From Crossaster papposus (taxonomy: Eukaryota; Echinodermata; Asteroidea; Velatida; Solasteridae): DNA of 64,000 nt. How positions within the stretch are numbered: position 1 is the first letter of the stretch; each line of letters starts with the position of its first letter. A model generated the notes under the pieces. The model was not told where the DNA came from. It searched no databases and saw only the letters and a program-made list of their open reading frames with translations. Where the stretch lies: NCBI GenBank assembly GCA_037893245.1, contig JBAIAA010000701.1, positions 310,001 to 374,000 on the forward strand, read 5' to 3'. This document shows, piece by piece, positions 1-12,786 of this stretch. The translations under genes and the position numbers were made by a program.

Positions 1-430
1 TATAATTTGTATGTAAAATATATAATATAATGTGTATTATAAATATATAAAAAAACTATAATTATATAAAGTCATAAATATATATATAAATTAAAAACAT
101 GTATATAAACCTTATTATACATATAATTTATATATAAAACATATAAAGAAATATATAATTTGTATGTAATATATAAAAACATACATTAATATATATTATA
201 TCTTACAAAATATCAAAGTTGCAAAAATCTTTAAAAGTAACAACATATAATTGTTAAAAAATATATTTTAACTGTTATTGTTAATTTAGGAACAATATTT
301 TGGCGTTACAATATAACAAATACATTTATGACAAATATATTAATATTGTACACAAATATATATTGTGTTTTACAAATATATAAAGTTTACAAATATAAAG
401 TGTTGGCCAAATTACGGCACAAGATGGCGC
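1..430 (+). repeat. Left terminal inverted repeat (partial, runs off window)
   Basis: AT-rich sequence that is the reverse complement of 18138-18567. The four 60-base blocks I compared base by base, from about 181 to 430, matched without mismatch. The symmetry stops abruptly after AAGATGGCGC at 421-430. The right-hand copy continues about 250 bp further outward than this window shows on the left, so the full TIR is probably 650-700 bp. Confidence 0.92.
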
Positions 431-595
431 TCTGCTGAACCCGCCGAACACGTGTCGAATCAGCAGATGTCATCGGCGAATTTTGGGTGCATGCATGCTG
501 CGCGCGCGTTCGCGAGTGTACTGTGCCTGCAGTGCTAAATTAGCTAGCTAGCTAGCGCGCCGGCTGCTTTCGTCGTACCGTATAAACACGTAAGA
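421..595 (+). promoter_or_regulatory. Presumed promoter and 5' UTR of the HECT gene
   Basis: A CpG-rich stretch between the AT-rich TIR and the HECT start codon. AAGATGGCGC at 421-430 matches the YY1-type core (AAnATGGCG) common at animal transcription starts. An 8-base inverted repeat, TCTGCTGA with TCAGCAGA, lies just inside it at about 430-466. A GCTAGC-rich run sits at 541-556. No clear TATA box is seen. Promoter function is inferred from position and composition. Confidence 0.5.
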
Positions 596-3500
596 ATGGC
601 GGACCCAAACAGTCCTGTTCTGCAACAATTGCAGGACAGTGTTTCGACGCTGTCTTCTCTACTTCGAGAGTTTGGGAGGCAGCACACCGCCTTGAACAAC
701 TCGGTAGGCTCAGGCTCGTCAAACCCCGCGGCCGCCGTCACAACAAGTATGCCCCGACCAGGTTCAGCAGCAGCGACCCCGAGGAGGGGGAGATCTGCAC
801 CAGGTACGTAGTCATGGTAGTAATAATAGTATGGAGAAGTACGATGTACGTACATTTACATTTAATATGTACACTTTTTTGTAGGTCGTAACCCAAATTC
901 AGTAATGAGTAGTACACTGTACATGTAATTTACTTTTTGTTTTGATTTACACAAGTTGCATTAGGATCGGGTGCACACGCGTGTTTTATGGCATGTATGG
1001 AGGCCTGTATTTCATTGTATTTTGTTAACTGTAGACGTGGACTGGTTCCCCCCATCCCCCACCCTCTCCTCCTCTCCCCATGCATTGTGTACTATAGTAT
1101 GTTTACAACATGTGGTTCCTGTCCTGCTTGACTGCTTAGGGTTAGGCTCTGTTTTTATTAAAACAATTTCTTAAAGGAGCTTTATTTCTTAAACTTTAGC
1201 CTATTTAAAGGACTGTTTGTTTAATTTCCATAAATTCTGAGTTAAGTTTTTTATTTTTGTTTAATTCTAGTACTAGTAGAAGTAATGACCATATTATTGT
1301 GTTAGAATTCTTTAAAACAATTTTTTGATTACAAACATACTAACTTTGGCTACATTTTGCAGAAAAAAATGGACAATAACATTACTTGGCTTCATATTTT
1401 CTTAATTAGACTAATTATAATCCTAATTAGAATGCTAATTATTGTTTACTTTCATTAAAAGTCACAGTTAACATTAATTGGAGGCCAACTGTTGTTGGTT
1501 TCACTTTGAAAAGCATGTAAGGTTTCATAAAAACTTGAAAAAGCCTTTATTATAAAAGGTCATTTTTGCAAGTATTGCAGGATGTGTGCCCCTAGTTATT
1601 AAAGATTTTATTGAGTTTAAAAATATCATAATACATTAACAGAAAGGGCAATTAGTCGTACAGTCGTACAGTTAGAGCAACCTGCTTATATAAAGTATAA
1701 CTGTTTTAAAAATGAGAAAAATTTGCCAGATATTTGTGTAGATACAATTTTCTGAAAAGGCCCAAAGTTACGTAATTCCCTATTGTCCAAGTGTTGACAG
1801 CCATGACCTTGAAAAGTGATTTATGGCGACCTTTCCACAGTTTTTAATTTAGTAATTCTTGGCTTTGATGCACTGGAGTGCTATGAAACTCTTTCAACAG
1901 AAAGAAAACAGACAAAAAGCCACAGTGTCAAAGGTTCAACACTCTAGCCTAAGTGGTTTGTGAAACAAAAGAACTTGTAAAGTGAGATAAGTGATTGATG
2001 GTTGCTGATTTTTTTTCTCTCCAGTTTTAACATGCAAGTAATAATTGATGATTGCTTCCACCTGTTGCCATGGTTAGTTTATGATTGTTCTATGAAAGTT
2101 TCTTGATTCTCCCTACCAGTGACAGTGCCAGAAGAGCTACAGCGGGTCTTTGGGAGAGGCCAAGGACAGAGGCCTTATGGTATTCCCTCCAGGCGTGGAG
2201 CTGTTGCTGGTCGTTCTGGGACTGCAAGAAGCTCAGGTAATCATGGAGGTTTAGACATACTGTCTGACTGTGTAGTCTGTAGCAGTATTGAATAGGTCTA
2301 TTTTTTTACTTTTTTGCCTTTTTGATCATGTGCCTGAGAAAATAATGCTTTGTCATGCACACCAACTACTAATTTGTTTTACTGGTACGTTTTTATATAT
2401 ATTTCTTTAATAAATCTTGAACACTATTTTATTTCTCTTGAAGGGTGGCAAATATTATTTGGATATCTTGATATTCCTCTAAATTCGTTTATCGCGCACA
2501 CATTTTCCCCTGTAAAAAATTGAACTACAAGGGCAGCATCACAAAATGGATAAAGGTAGTCACATGACCACTTTACATCTTCACATTAAGTTACATGTAC
2601 TTCACATCGAGTAAAAAATTATATGTCGAGAATGTCAAGAGTTATCTTAAATTTTCTTCAATATATGCATGCATCTACATGTTTTTGTCTGCTTTTGTAT
2701 TGTTACATCAATTTGTGTGCAATATTATAATGACTTGTACCCGAGGACTGTATGCTTTGTTCTTGAAAGGGCAAGGGCACCAAGGCATTGCTTTTCTTCT
2801 GGGCACTTCTAGGTGAACATTTAATTTTTCTATTGCAACATTTCAAGGGCACTAAGGCAATGACCAGGGGTAATGGAGGCAATCACCTCTGTTGCCTCCG
2901 TGAAGTATCAGGCTTGTACTTAGTATAAATATGGGAGAGTCAACAAATTCAACTGGGAATATTAAGATCATTTTTCAATGAATAGGTAATAAGGAATCCG
3001 ATAATTTAATTTGGACCAAAGATGGCCATCTTGGCAAGCAACAAAGTGGTCAAAAAGAAGACAGCAGACAGGAAAACTTGACACGTCATAATCTGATTGG
3101 GACAATGCAGTTCTGTGTTTCCTTATATTTTCACCACATCAGCGAGTGATGAGAAATCCTGGGGTGGAAAGTCATATTGAAGGCTGTAAGCAAACTCGAT
3201 CATCTTTTTGCATTCTGCATTTAATGTGACCACTGACTGTAGGATTTTCAAGTGAGCACTTAGGGTACATTTGTACTAACTAAAATACCTTAGTACAGAA
3301 GTTTTTAACATTTCTTTGTAAGCAATAGGAATGTCTATAATTCTGTGTATACTACACTAATTTGTATTTTCTTTAAAACGGATATTACCTTAATTTATTT
3401 TTCTTTTAAAGCGACATACTTTAAAGATGTAGTCCTGTTCTTTTTCTTTTAAAGCGACATACTTTAAAGATGTAGTCCTGCTGGAGTATGAGCATGAGAT

Positions 3501-6500
3501 GGCCCCAGCAAAAGAAGATCTCCTTGAGAAGGGGTTAGTGATTACGGCAGTTGCCTTTACCAAGGCAATGGATTCCAGGGAAATTGAGGAGACAATAGAG
3601 GATGCCCTATCTTCCCACTTGTCTACCCTTAGCAAACCACGGTAAGCACAGTGTGCTGAATTTGAATTAAAGTATCTGTAGCAGAGAACTTTTAATTTTT
3701 AGAAGTCAGTTGAAAAAAAATCCTTATATTCATGCATGCTTTGGAGGTCTCGGATGAATAATAGTCGAAGTACTGATAACTTGTAAAATGTCCTCATTGT
3801 GAAATGAACATGAGTATGTACATGTTGTGGTTGTCCAGAACAACCATGAATCAAAAAATTAAAATTCTGGAAAGCTTGCCAGAAAGAGGAAACCATTGCA
3901 TTGTTAACAATTTAGAATTTTAGTGTTGTTCTCAGACAGAACTCATGAATTAATGTAACTCAAAGTATTTAAAAATGCATTACTAGTCAGAAGGAGCTGA
4001 AATTGTTCAAACTGTACATGTATTACAATTACATTTTTCTTTAAATTAATTTGTTACAAGAAAATGCTGTTGTACCCATCCTTGGCCTAGGGGCAGTCGT
4101 TAATATTTAGTATGTTTATGTTATTTGAAAAATAGCTGCCCAGATAAACAGTGTCTCGTGTTGATATTTAGTTATAAGCAGTCTTTTTTGCATACCCTCT
4201 TTTATTTGTAAAATCCCTCGATGCCCTTCCATCTTCTTCCCTCACAGTTTTGAGTTTGTTAAAGTAGCCCGCAAGCATGTCAGCATCCCGATCATAAGAC
4301 CCAACCATCTTTGGAATGGTGCTGCAGTGAAGCACTTGGCAGGCCAGGGTGACCTCTTTGTTCGTGCAACTGCACCACTACCCACCAGTGAGGTACAGCT
4401 TCTAAATTAAGTACACAAAGTACAGTGTGTATCAAACAAAAGTTAATCCGAATTCAAGGATTGATATGTTAATATGGCAAGGTTGCATTTGGATTACCTT
4501 TTTTTTATACGCACTGTATAATACCATGTGCATGTACATTTCCTATATTCCTGTGTATAGATCTGTGGATTTGTCTGAAAAGATTATGATTAGAAATACG
4601 AGGTCTTTTCTTTTTTTGCAGAGATTGCAAGGGAAAGTTCAATTAACACAAACGCCATAAGGAGAGATGTTCAATTCTCTAGTCTTGCTCACTGTCCTGA
4701 CTGTGCTTCTTCGCTCATGATGAACTGAAATGGACAATTGCAGACAGCACTGACTCACAGTGAAATTTATCAAACAAATTATCAATCCATAATGAATAGA
4801 AGCATAAAACAGCGGTACGCTGGGGGGGGGGGGGGGGGGGGGAGGGATGGGAGGGGGTAAATGCCCGCTGTACGCTTTCGCTTTCTGAAAAAAATGTCGA
4901 TTTATTTTCCCGCCCGCCACAGCTGGCATTGCGCGCATCCCACCCACGGCGCGTGCAACGGGCCGAGCGAGGGCGCTGCATGGCCAAGCCGGTCGCGCCC
5001 CGGCCTCGCATCGCGTATACGTATTGTGTACAGCAGCGCGGCGGTATACTTTACACATGTAAATTATACTGCCATTGTGCAATGAAAATGGTATGTACAT
5101 GGGATATGTACACGTACACCACGTATCCGCTGCGTGTTTTTAACAGCCGGCCACGTACGTGCACGCCATGGTTCAACTGGCACTGACAATAGCGGACAAT
5201 AAATATGCTGCACGCTGCTGCTACTGCTAGTCGTGCTGTTGACTTGGATACATTATCTGTTTATTTTCCATGTGTAGTGACAGTCGTACTCGATTAAAAC
5301 ACTGTTTGCCTACATGTATATGTAAAATAGTGTGAACAAAAATCAAGATTTTCTTCGTACACTTTTAGGGGGGGAGGGGGGGGGCTAGTTCTTAAAAAAG
5401 TGTACGGTTTGTACACTTGGAAAAATGTTGATAATTGTGAACAGCCCCTAAAGTGTGTTAAAATCACACACATTAAGTGTGAAAAATCACACACATATGC
5501 AATTACAGCCCCATTGAATATGCATTTGTTCCCCTTTTATTTGAAGCTATCCAGACTAAGTGATGATGAAGAATTGCCTGCCATTGTTTTAACCCCCACC
5601 ACTGTCTGTGTCTCTACTCCAACCTATGCAAGTGTTTCAACCCCTACTAATACCAGAGTCAGTTTCACAAGACCTACAATTGTTTCACCAAGTTATGAGT
5701 AAGGATATCGGAATGGTCATTTCAACACAGTTATAATAGCGTTATCATAAGTATAACACTCAACCCTCCTTTCATGATTTACCAGTTTTACTTAAATGCA
5801 TACAGTGCTCAATTGATTAGTTTTTGTCTTAGAGATTATGGTGTGATTCACATATTGATATGAGCTATTGGCAGTGTTGCAGTACTTGAGTCTTGACTTT
5901 CAGCCATGTCTGTACTTGAGCCAAGTTTTGCCGGACTAGGATTTGGACTACGCCCTGAAGACTTGAACTTGACTTTGATTTGTGCTTTGTGTACTTGTAC
6001 TTGGCTGTTACAATCAAACTAAGAAAGTTTCCATGATAGCTACCATGAAGTGTAAGGGCATTTGCTAATCTTAGTATTTATAAAGCTGTAACTTCTGAAC
6101 TTACCTTGATATTGAGCTATAGTTTGTACAAAGATGAATTTGACTGAAAGTGTTGTATGCAGCTAAATTTTGTTCCCAATATAATTTAAGGGAATTAGGT
6201 GGACTGACGTTATAATAACATACACATCACAAATCTTCAAGGTAATGTGCATCCTAAATTCTACTTTCTAACTTCACAATTTTTACATAACAGAGCCTAT
6301 GAACAATTGACAACTGATCAAGTGGATGAAGAAGTCAGTGAAGAGATCACTTCGAGTTTAAATATTCTCTCAACATATGTGCCATACACAGTGTGAGTAA
6401 AACTAATCCATTTGTGCAGTTCGTGGATTTTTGTTTTCATTTGTAAAACGATTATTGGTTCTGAAAAACACTGCCAAGTGTACGCCATGGAAAAGGTACT

Positions 6501-9500
6501 GAGTTCAGTGTTTGACTTGTTTTACAGGTCGTACAGTTTTACTATTGGTTTATATTGACCTGTGGATGAGGGTCCTGTTTATGATCCTGAGTTTTCATGT
6601 TGGATTGTAATATGAAGGAAGTGAATGCAAAAACAACAATGCCATATTCATGTTGTATTTTTTTCTGTGACCATTAAATCTGTCTTGGGAGGAAGAACAA
6701 ACATTACCAAAAGCAGCATTTATTAGAACAATGCTCGATCTGTAGTCATGTAGTCCATCAAATTTAATATGATGAAGGGAACATAACTACAGTTAAATTC
6801 AGGGCTCTTAGACATGCATGTAGATGGGTTTATGGGCTTTTTCTTACTTGCCATCCCCTTCCCAGTAGGCCTATGGTAAAGCTTTTGGGTATCTACTGAC
6901 CACAAATGTGGTTCTATATAAATTATTAACAGGAGTGAGAGGAGATGAAGTTAAAAATGACCTAGGGGGTACCTGGTCCTCAGTTTATTGTCTGTAACCT
7001 ATTGCACAGCGTTATATGGCAAACTGATACGATGTTTCTTTTTCTACATTTTATTTCAGAGATGAAGCTGTGATGAAACAGTACCTATATGAGTGGAGGA
7101 ATCAGATTGATGGGGATGAAGAACCAAGGCGGCTTGTTGTGAGGCGGAGGAGGCTGTTGGAAGATTGCTTCAAACGATTTCGAGGTAATGTTTTAATTCA
7201 AGGTAATATATAGTAAGCCGTGGAATTGCATGTTTGCAGAAACTGTTTGAAAATAATTCTGAATTATTTAGGACATGGGTTAATATGAGCAGACAATGTG
7301 TAATCTAAAAAAGATTTAAGAAAAAGTAAAAACACCTAAATGTACTATATGCATAATTAAGCTGATAGGCCATCATCTTTATAATGTTATCTAGAATGTT
7401 TCAAATGCACCCCTTGTCACATTGCCCTAAAAGTGTAAGGTACTTCAACTTGAAAAATATAGAAATTGTGCTAAAACCATAACTCTATTCTTTACTCTTT
7501 CAGTTATGGTTATATTTTTAAAGTGTGTGTAGTAAAAATTAAATACATTTATGTATTCAATATTTTTATATGCAAAGAGCAAGACTTTAAATCCCATATT
7601 GTTAAGATAACTGATAATAGCAAATTTGCTTGAAACTTTCTTATTGGACAATGATTGGCACATCCAATGCCTGCCTGTAAAAAAATACACCCGAGCTATT
7701 AGCGATTAACTCCACAAGTCTTGCATATGTACCTGAAGTAACCGATGAGTGAATAGAATAATTTATTCATTAACAAGTCATCAATACTTTGTGTATAATC
7801 TATCCATTATACACACTTAATCTTGTCACAAAGTCAGGTTATACTATTTTAACTCATTGCCTGCACAAAACCTGGGGTTCGTTTGTTAAAGTCATAGGAA
7901 ATTATGCAATTTGGGAATTAACCCTAACCCTCCCGGCTCGTTTGGCTAAGACATAACCTCAATCCTCCTATATCCTTCTGTAGTAAAGAGTTAAAAGCTC
8001 AAGGAACCTGGATCCTTCTAAATCCTTCTCATTTCTGCTAGTATGGCTATTGCCCTGAATCCTTCTAGATCCTCCTGCCTGCTGGGGGATGTTTTGGGGG
8101 GTCTGTGTAAACTGATTACTTATCCAACAAATTACCCTCAAACAAATGGAAGTGCCCAGTACAATGACTTTTTCATACCAGGACAAGGGCCACAGAAATT
8201 CCATTGTATGCACATGTGTTTCCTATTGATGATACATAAACATACATTGTCCAGGGACCCTTTCAGCACTGACCCACTGACCTTGCAGTATACACTTACC
8301 TTCCAGTACACACATTTGCCATGCACACAAATGCAAGCCCTAAAAATAACCAAGTCAGAAGCATGCATTCTCCATGCCATTACAATGTACACAAATGCAA
8401 GCCCTAAAAATAACGAAGTCAGAAGCAGGCATTCCCCATGTCATTACACTGTACACAAATGCAAGCCCCCTCCCCCATAACCTAGATCCTTCTGGATCCT
8501 ATTTTGGGCAAGCTGCATACAACCTCAATCCTTCTCTTTCCTCTTGTGTCAAATACAGCCCGATAACCTCAATCCTTCTCAATCCTTCTCAATCCCTCCC
8601 ATAGCAAAACCCCATCTGCCCTCAATCCTTCTGGATCCTCCTCCACTGCAATGTCCTAATAACCTCAATCCTTCTAAATCCTTCATTTTGTACAAGAGGA
8701 TTTAGAAGGATTTGGGAGGGTTAGGGTTAATGGGTAAATCCCCATTTCGTTTGTAAGTGCTATGAAATTAATTATGTTTTCGGATATTTGCAGACGACAA
8801 TACCATCGTGCCCAATCGGAAGTTGCAAGTAACATTTTTAGGAGAGGCAGGTGTGGACACTGGTGGTTTGTCCAGGGAATTGTTTACACTAGTCACACCT
8901 ATGCTGAGGGACTCGGGGCTTTTCAGGGGAACTGAAGGTGAGTCATACATGTGTATGATAATACCAACGGAGTTGGATAAGCTCTGAAAACATTATTTTA
9001 TTCTTTTGGCTCAAAATTATAAGGTCCTTAGAGTTATTGGTCTTCCCTCTAAGGTCACATAACATGACATGCTCAATTATGTACATTTGCTTCTCTTTTT
9101 TTTAAGATGTTTTTTTTTTTTTTTTTTTGGGGGGGGACACCCTGTAGAGTCAAATTCTAAAACATTGCAAAGGATATACGTTAGATCATTATTATGATAT
9201 TCATTAGGATGTTTATAAGTTCCATGGAAATGTGAAATCGCCAATTACAAAATGAAATACCTCAACTCCATCAAGAGGTAACTTCATTCCGAAATATTTT
9301 GATATTTTGTGACATGACATTGAAGGCCTGAGCTGCAGCAATTTTTCTTTGAATGCATCATGCAATGTTAACTCTGTGATAGGCCAACTGTACTACTGCA
9401 CAAATATGCAATGCACACATGAATTTTGGTTTTTTTTTTTTTTTTTCATGTTGTTTTTGGCATCAAATGTAAATGAATGGCAATGGTTGGAAAAGTAATA

Positions 9501-12500
9501 CTGTAAACCAGGGTGATTTGGTAAACTTTTTGATTGTTTTCGTGGATCACATTATCTCCAGAATGCAAGAATTGCAGCTTACTGGTTATCTTAAGCAACT
9601 ATTAGGATACAAATTGTCTATGTACACAAGGGTTATGTTAGAATGCCTTTGTGTACACAATTTTTGTCTCCTAGTAAGTGGGTAAAATAGTCCTGGCCCA
9701 CTCAATTAGGTATAGGCAAAAGATGAAAACAAGTAATATTTGATCTGTCTTGCCTCGCAGGCTTAATGGTCCCAGCAAGAAGTGCATGTGCTGTGGCAAA
9801 CCAACAGCTCAGAACCGCAGGGAAGATTTTGGCAGCTTCAGTTCTACATGGTGGACAAAAATTGTCCTTTCTTAATCCTGCAATAGGGACCTACATTTGT
9901 AATGCAGAGAGTCCAGTTATGACCATTTCACTCATACCAGATGAGTCAACAAGAGAGAAAATAAAAAAGGTAAATAAAAGTTATAATCAGTCTCCTCAAA
10001 TGAAATTTGTTGCCAACTGAACCTCATCAGTAAGCAAGCCTCCCCTATGGGTAATGTAGCAATTTTTGTTTTCAAGATCAGGCAGAGAGGTTGTTTCATT
10101 CACACAGACATTCAATAAAAATGTGTTCTTCAACACTAGATCTGTGATTGTGATAGTGAGGAACTACTGGAGCAAGCAACAGAAGATGCCATGGAAATTC
10201 TGCAGGAAATTGGGTGGAGGAGAAAGGTCACACTCGCAAACAAGAAAGAAGTAAGTTAGAGTACAAGACAGTGCATGCAGTGGGTATATAAACAGGATAA
10301 TTGTTATTCGTATTGCTGTTATTATTTGTGCAATATCACAGCATGCAAAAGGAAGTTCTTGATATCTTTTGTTGTCAGTTATCTATTATTACCATTATTA
10401 TTTTAATTTATGTTCAGTCTCATATGCAAAAAAATGTTATTTGTTTTATGAAAAACTTGGAAAACAAATTTCTTCTGTGCGTTCATAAAAACAATACCGT
10501 GTAAATTGTGGGGGCATAAACTAAACGATCACATACATTTTATAGACGGTGACAAATTGTGTACAAACTTTGCAACTGTATGTAATTGCTGAATGATAAG
10601 CCCTTTGTTTGCCACAAACAATTGATTAAAACCCCATTATCCATGCCATGCATTCAGAGGCAATTTTTCAAAAAGATTGTGTGCAAAAAAGTGACTGTCT
10701 TCAGTTTTTTCTTTGTTCAACCCAAAATTATATTTAAATGTACCCAGTCAGTTTCCCTTTCGGTTCATTACTTGATTTTTGATTAAGTGTGCAATCTAAT
10801 GATCTACACAGGTTGTACATGCTGCATGTTACTACGAGCTGATACATAAACAAAAGGGGGAGCTAGATGCACTGGTGCAGGGATTAGACTTCTTCTACCT
10901 AAAGAAATTTGGAAAGAACAAACAAGGTAATTTGACAAGACATTCACGCAATATTGTGTGACTACAAGTCTTGTTATTACAGCATTTCAATTCCTAAATG
11001 GATTTTTTTACAAAAAATTCTCAGGTTTAGATTGTCAGGTATAGATGGGATGATTCCATTTTGGACATGATACTTCTAAAGTCAAAGGTCACAGTTTTTG
11101 CAAAGTAAGTGTTGTTATTGCCATTTTTCTCTCAACAACCCTCGGCTGGATTTCGTTAATACTCGGCCCAGGTGTAGACAATCTGGTGTAAACAAATAAA
11201 ACATAGGGCGAAATCTGGTGAGGGCAAATTTCATTTAACTTGACATGAATGCCTCATTAACATGATATTCTAAAAGTTATTCAATTGTGATTATAATTCG
11301 TAAAACTTTAGTCCCATCATGCATACTTATTTGTCATACAGTTTTTGAATGATTAATCTATCTCATATGTACTGTAAATGAAATAATTAGGGTTTAAGTA
11401 AAACATGTAAAACGTCAAGGGTAAATGAATTTACCAGGAAGGCTTATGCCAAAATGTAGTTATGTTTTCTGATGAGCCAAGTCTATTGCTCGATTGTTAT
11501 CCCAAAAAAAGCAATGTTTGTGAGGATCTGTGTACAAAAGCAGTTGAGAGTTAACCAGTTGTTAACAGTCGGTTAAGTTGCTTGAAGATTGCCCAACAGA
11601 TTAAAGTTGTATTCAGTCAAAAATTACCAACATTACAGGAATCAATTGATGAAATGCTATTTCCCAAAGATGTGGTAAATCAAATTTGATTGCATCATTT
11701 TGTGGACTGGAAAAGTATACAGCTGTGTATATTTTAGCACTTTTGGCTTAGAAACAAACATGAGTAAAATGTGACAAGAAATAGTTGAAATGTTCAGCCC
11801 AAGTACACCCACTGTATACTCAGTGAATTTGTTATCTGGCTTTTATGCTGTTCGTATGTATAATGTTGCATATTTTTCATTGTTAGATTTCATCCAAGGC
11901 CTGTTTGGACAGATGCAGGACCTTGATGCCAACTGTGTTTTTGACCTGTTCGACATAGACTACAGCCCTACAGGCTCCAACAACAGAGCTAAGGAGGAAG
12001 ACACTGTGATGCACCTGCTAGACTTCATTGAGAAGTGTGATACTGGAGGTATTTATATGTGCTGTACAATAAATTTCAATGTCGTTCTGTCACAATTAAA
12101 ATGTGACTATAGTACTACATCGCATGCTTTTGGTTTTCCGTAGTATTTTGTGCCTTTATTAACTAAGGAGGCTCTTTACATTGACTTTGCGCCTTTTATA
12201 GCAGATACCACTGTTCAGTATGCTCCATTACATTTTTCCTTTAATTTACTTGCCCATTTCAGATCCAACAGTTGAAGACTGTACTCTCGGAGAACTTCTC
12301 CAATTTCTGTCTGGTGGCAGGACGGTTCCACTTGGTGGATTTACAAACAAACCTGTCATCATGTTTCATGATGACAGGTTTCCAAGGTCATCAACTTGTG
12401 TTCTTACCTTGCAACTACCAAGAGGTTGCACCACAGAGAAAGAATTTCAGGATGTAATGATTTATGGCATGAGAAATGCTCCTGGTTTTGGCCTAGTGTA

Positions 12501-12501
12501 A
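596..12501 (+). CDS. HECT-domain E3 ubiquitin ligase, G2E3-like, 13 exons
   Basis: Coding exons with GT-AG borders and matching phases: 596-803, 2120-2236, 3455-3641, 4248-4392, 5547-5698, 6294-6392, 7060-7184, 8794-8937, 9761-9969, 10140-10250, 10812-10926, 11887-12048, 12263-12501. They total 2013 nt, or 670 residues plus TAA. The start is ATG in AAGAATGGCGG. Residues 1-110 are low-complexity with a possible coil; 110-225 are a conserved-looking segment (YFKDVVLLEYEHEM); 225-300 are acidic and Thr/Pro-rich. The HECT fold runs from about 345 to 670: the N-lobe begins near FLGEAGVDTGGLSREL, and the C-lobe has the thioester cysteine in SSTCVLTLQLPRG (C637) and ends NAPGFGLV. HECT ligases accept ubiquitin on this cysteine and pass it to a lysine of the target. 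The target here is unknown. ATTAAA at 12553 may be the poly(A) signal. It resembles the multicopy G2E3-like proteins annotated in fish and invertebrates. Confidence 0.93.
804..2119 (+). other. HECT intron 1
   Basis: Non-coding 1.3-kb intron with donor GTACGT and acceptor CTACCAG. It is AT-rich with repeated TAATTA words around 1400-1445. I see no gene, RNA or recognisable transposon in it. Confidence 0.7.
2237..3454 (+). other. HECT intron 2
   Basis: Donor GTAATC and acceptor CTTTTAAAG at 3453-3454. Short open frames here (for example around 2595-2816) have no recognisable protein content. Its last 57 bases include the first copy of a duplicated acceptor, described separately. Confidence 0.65.
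3398..3480 (+). repeat. 40-bp tandem duplication spanning the exon 3 splice acceptor
   Basis: 3398-3437 and 3441-3480 are identical 40-mers with an offset of 43 bp. Each contains a polypyrimidine tract, an AAAG acceptor and the first 26 exon bases. Only the second acceptor (exon starting 3455) keeps the reading frame. The first acceptor (exon starting 3412) leads within about 13 codons to a TAA formed by the duplicated tract. Confidence 0.9.
4821..5240. other. G-tract followed by GC-rich, CpG-dense island in HECT intron 4
   Basis: A run of about 22 G is followed by a CpG-dense block at about 4900-5010, unlike the AT-rich introns around it. It then passes into ACGT-rich sequence with several GTACATG and ACGTAC words. 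It could be an inserted element end or an internal promoter. No TIR or target duplication was found, and open frames across it have no recognisable domain. Confidence 0.45.
7918..8730. mobile_element. TTAA-flanked MITE with telomere-like TIRs
   Basis: TTAACCCTAACCCTCCC at 7918-7934 has its exact 17-base reverse complement at 8714-8730. Reading TTAA as the target duplication gives termini of CCCTAACCCTCCC. TTAA targets with CCC ends fit the piggyBac pattern. The interior has no gene but many copies of AATCCTTCT/AATCCTCCT near both ends. It also has a hairpin near the right end, AAATCCTTC facing its complement around 8665-8712. It is inserted in HECT intron 7 and should leave with the intron on splicing. 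Family assignment is inferred. Confidence 0.7.
8320..8467. repeat. 64-bp tandem repeat, about 2.3 copies
   Basis: ACAAATGCAAGCCC recurs at about 8327, 8391 and 8455, giving a period of 64 bp with a few substitutions between copies. It lies inside the TTAA-flanked MITE. Confidence 0.8.
9103..9138. repeat. Poly-T/poly-G low-complexity run in HECT intron 8
   Basis: A long T run passes directly into a G8 run. The rest of intron 8 (8938-9760) holds a second T run near 9430 and nothing else I can name. Confidence 0.7.
10927..11886 (+). other. HECT intron 11
   Basis: Donor GTAATT and acceptor TTGTTAG. This is AT-rich intronic sequence of about 960 bp. I see no gene or named repeat in it. Confidence 0.65.
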
Positions 12502-12786
12502 AACATATCACTTTCAGTGTTGGTCATTTATGATGTCCAAGTACTTGCTACTATTAAACAAATTCATTTGGAATAGATTTTGAAGGGATGATAGGTGTAT
12601 AGTTATTATGATATTTGGTACGTGGCCTAAACTAATTTAGCACACCATTTCATATTTTTTTCAGGAAGATTTTACACCTCCTCTAATGACATATTGTCCA
12701 GTGAAGCATTCATCCCTGACTTTCAAAATAACAAGTGCATGCAGTTTATTTTTTCTATTTACCTGCCTGCCAAGGTTTTAACTTAA

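Noticed and set aside
4639-5186. Overlapping short frames around the CpG island in HECT intron 4
   Set aside because: Low-complexity proline or arginine runs without domains; the intron borders and exon phases on either side are clear.
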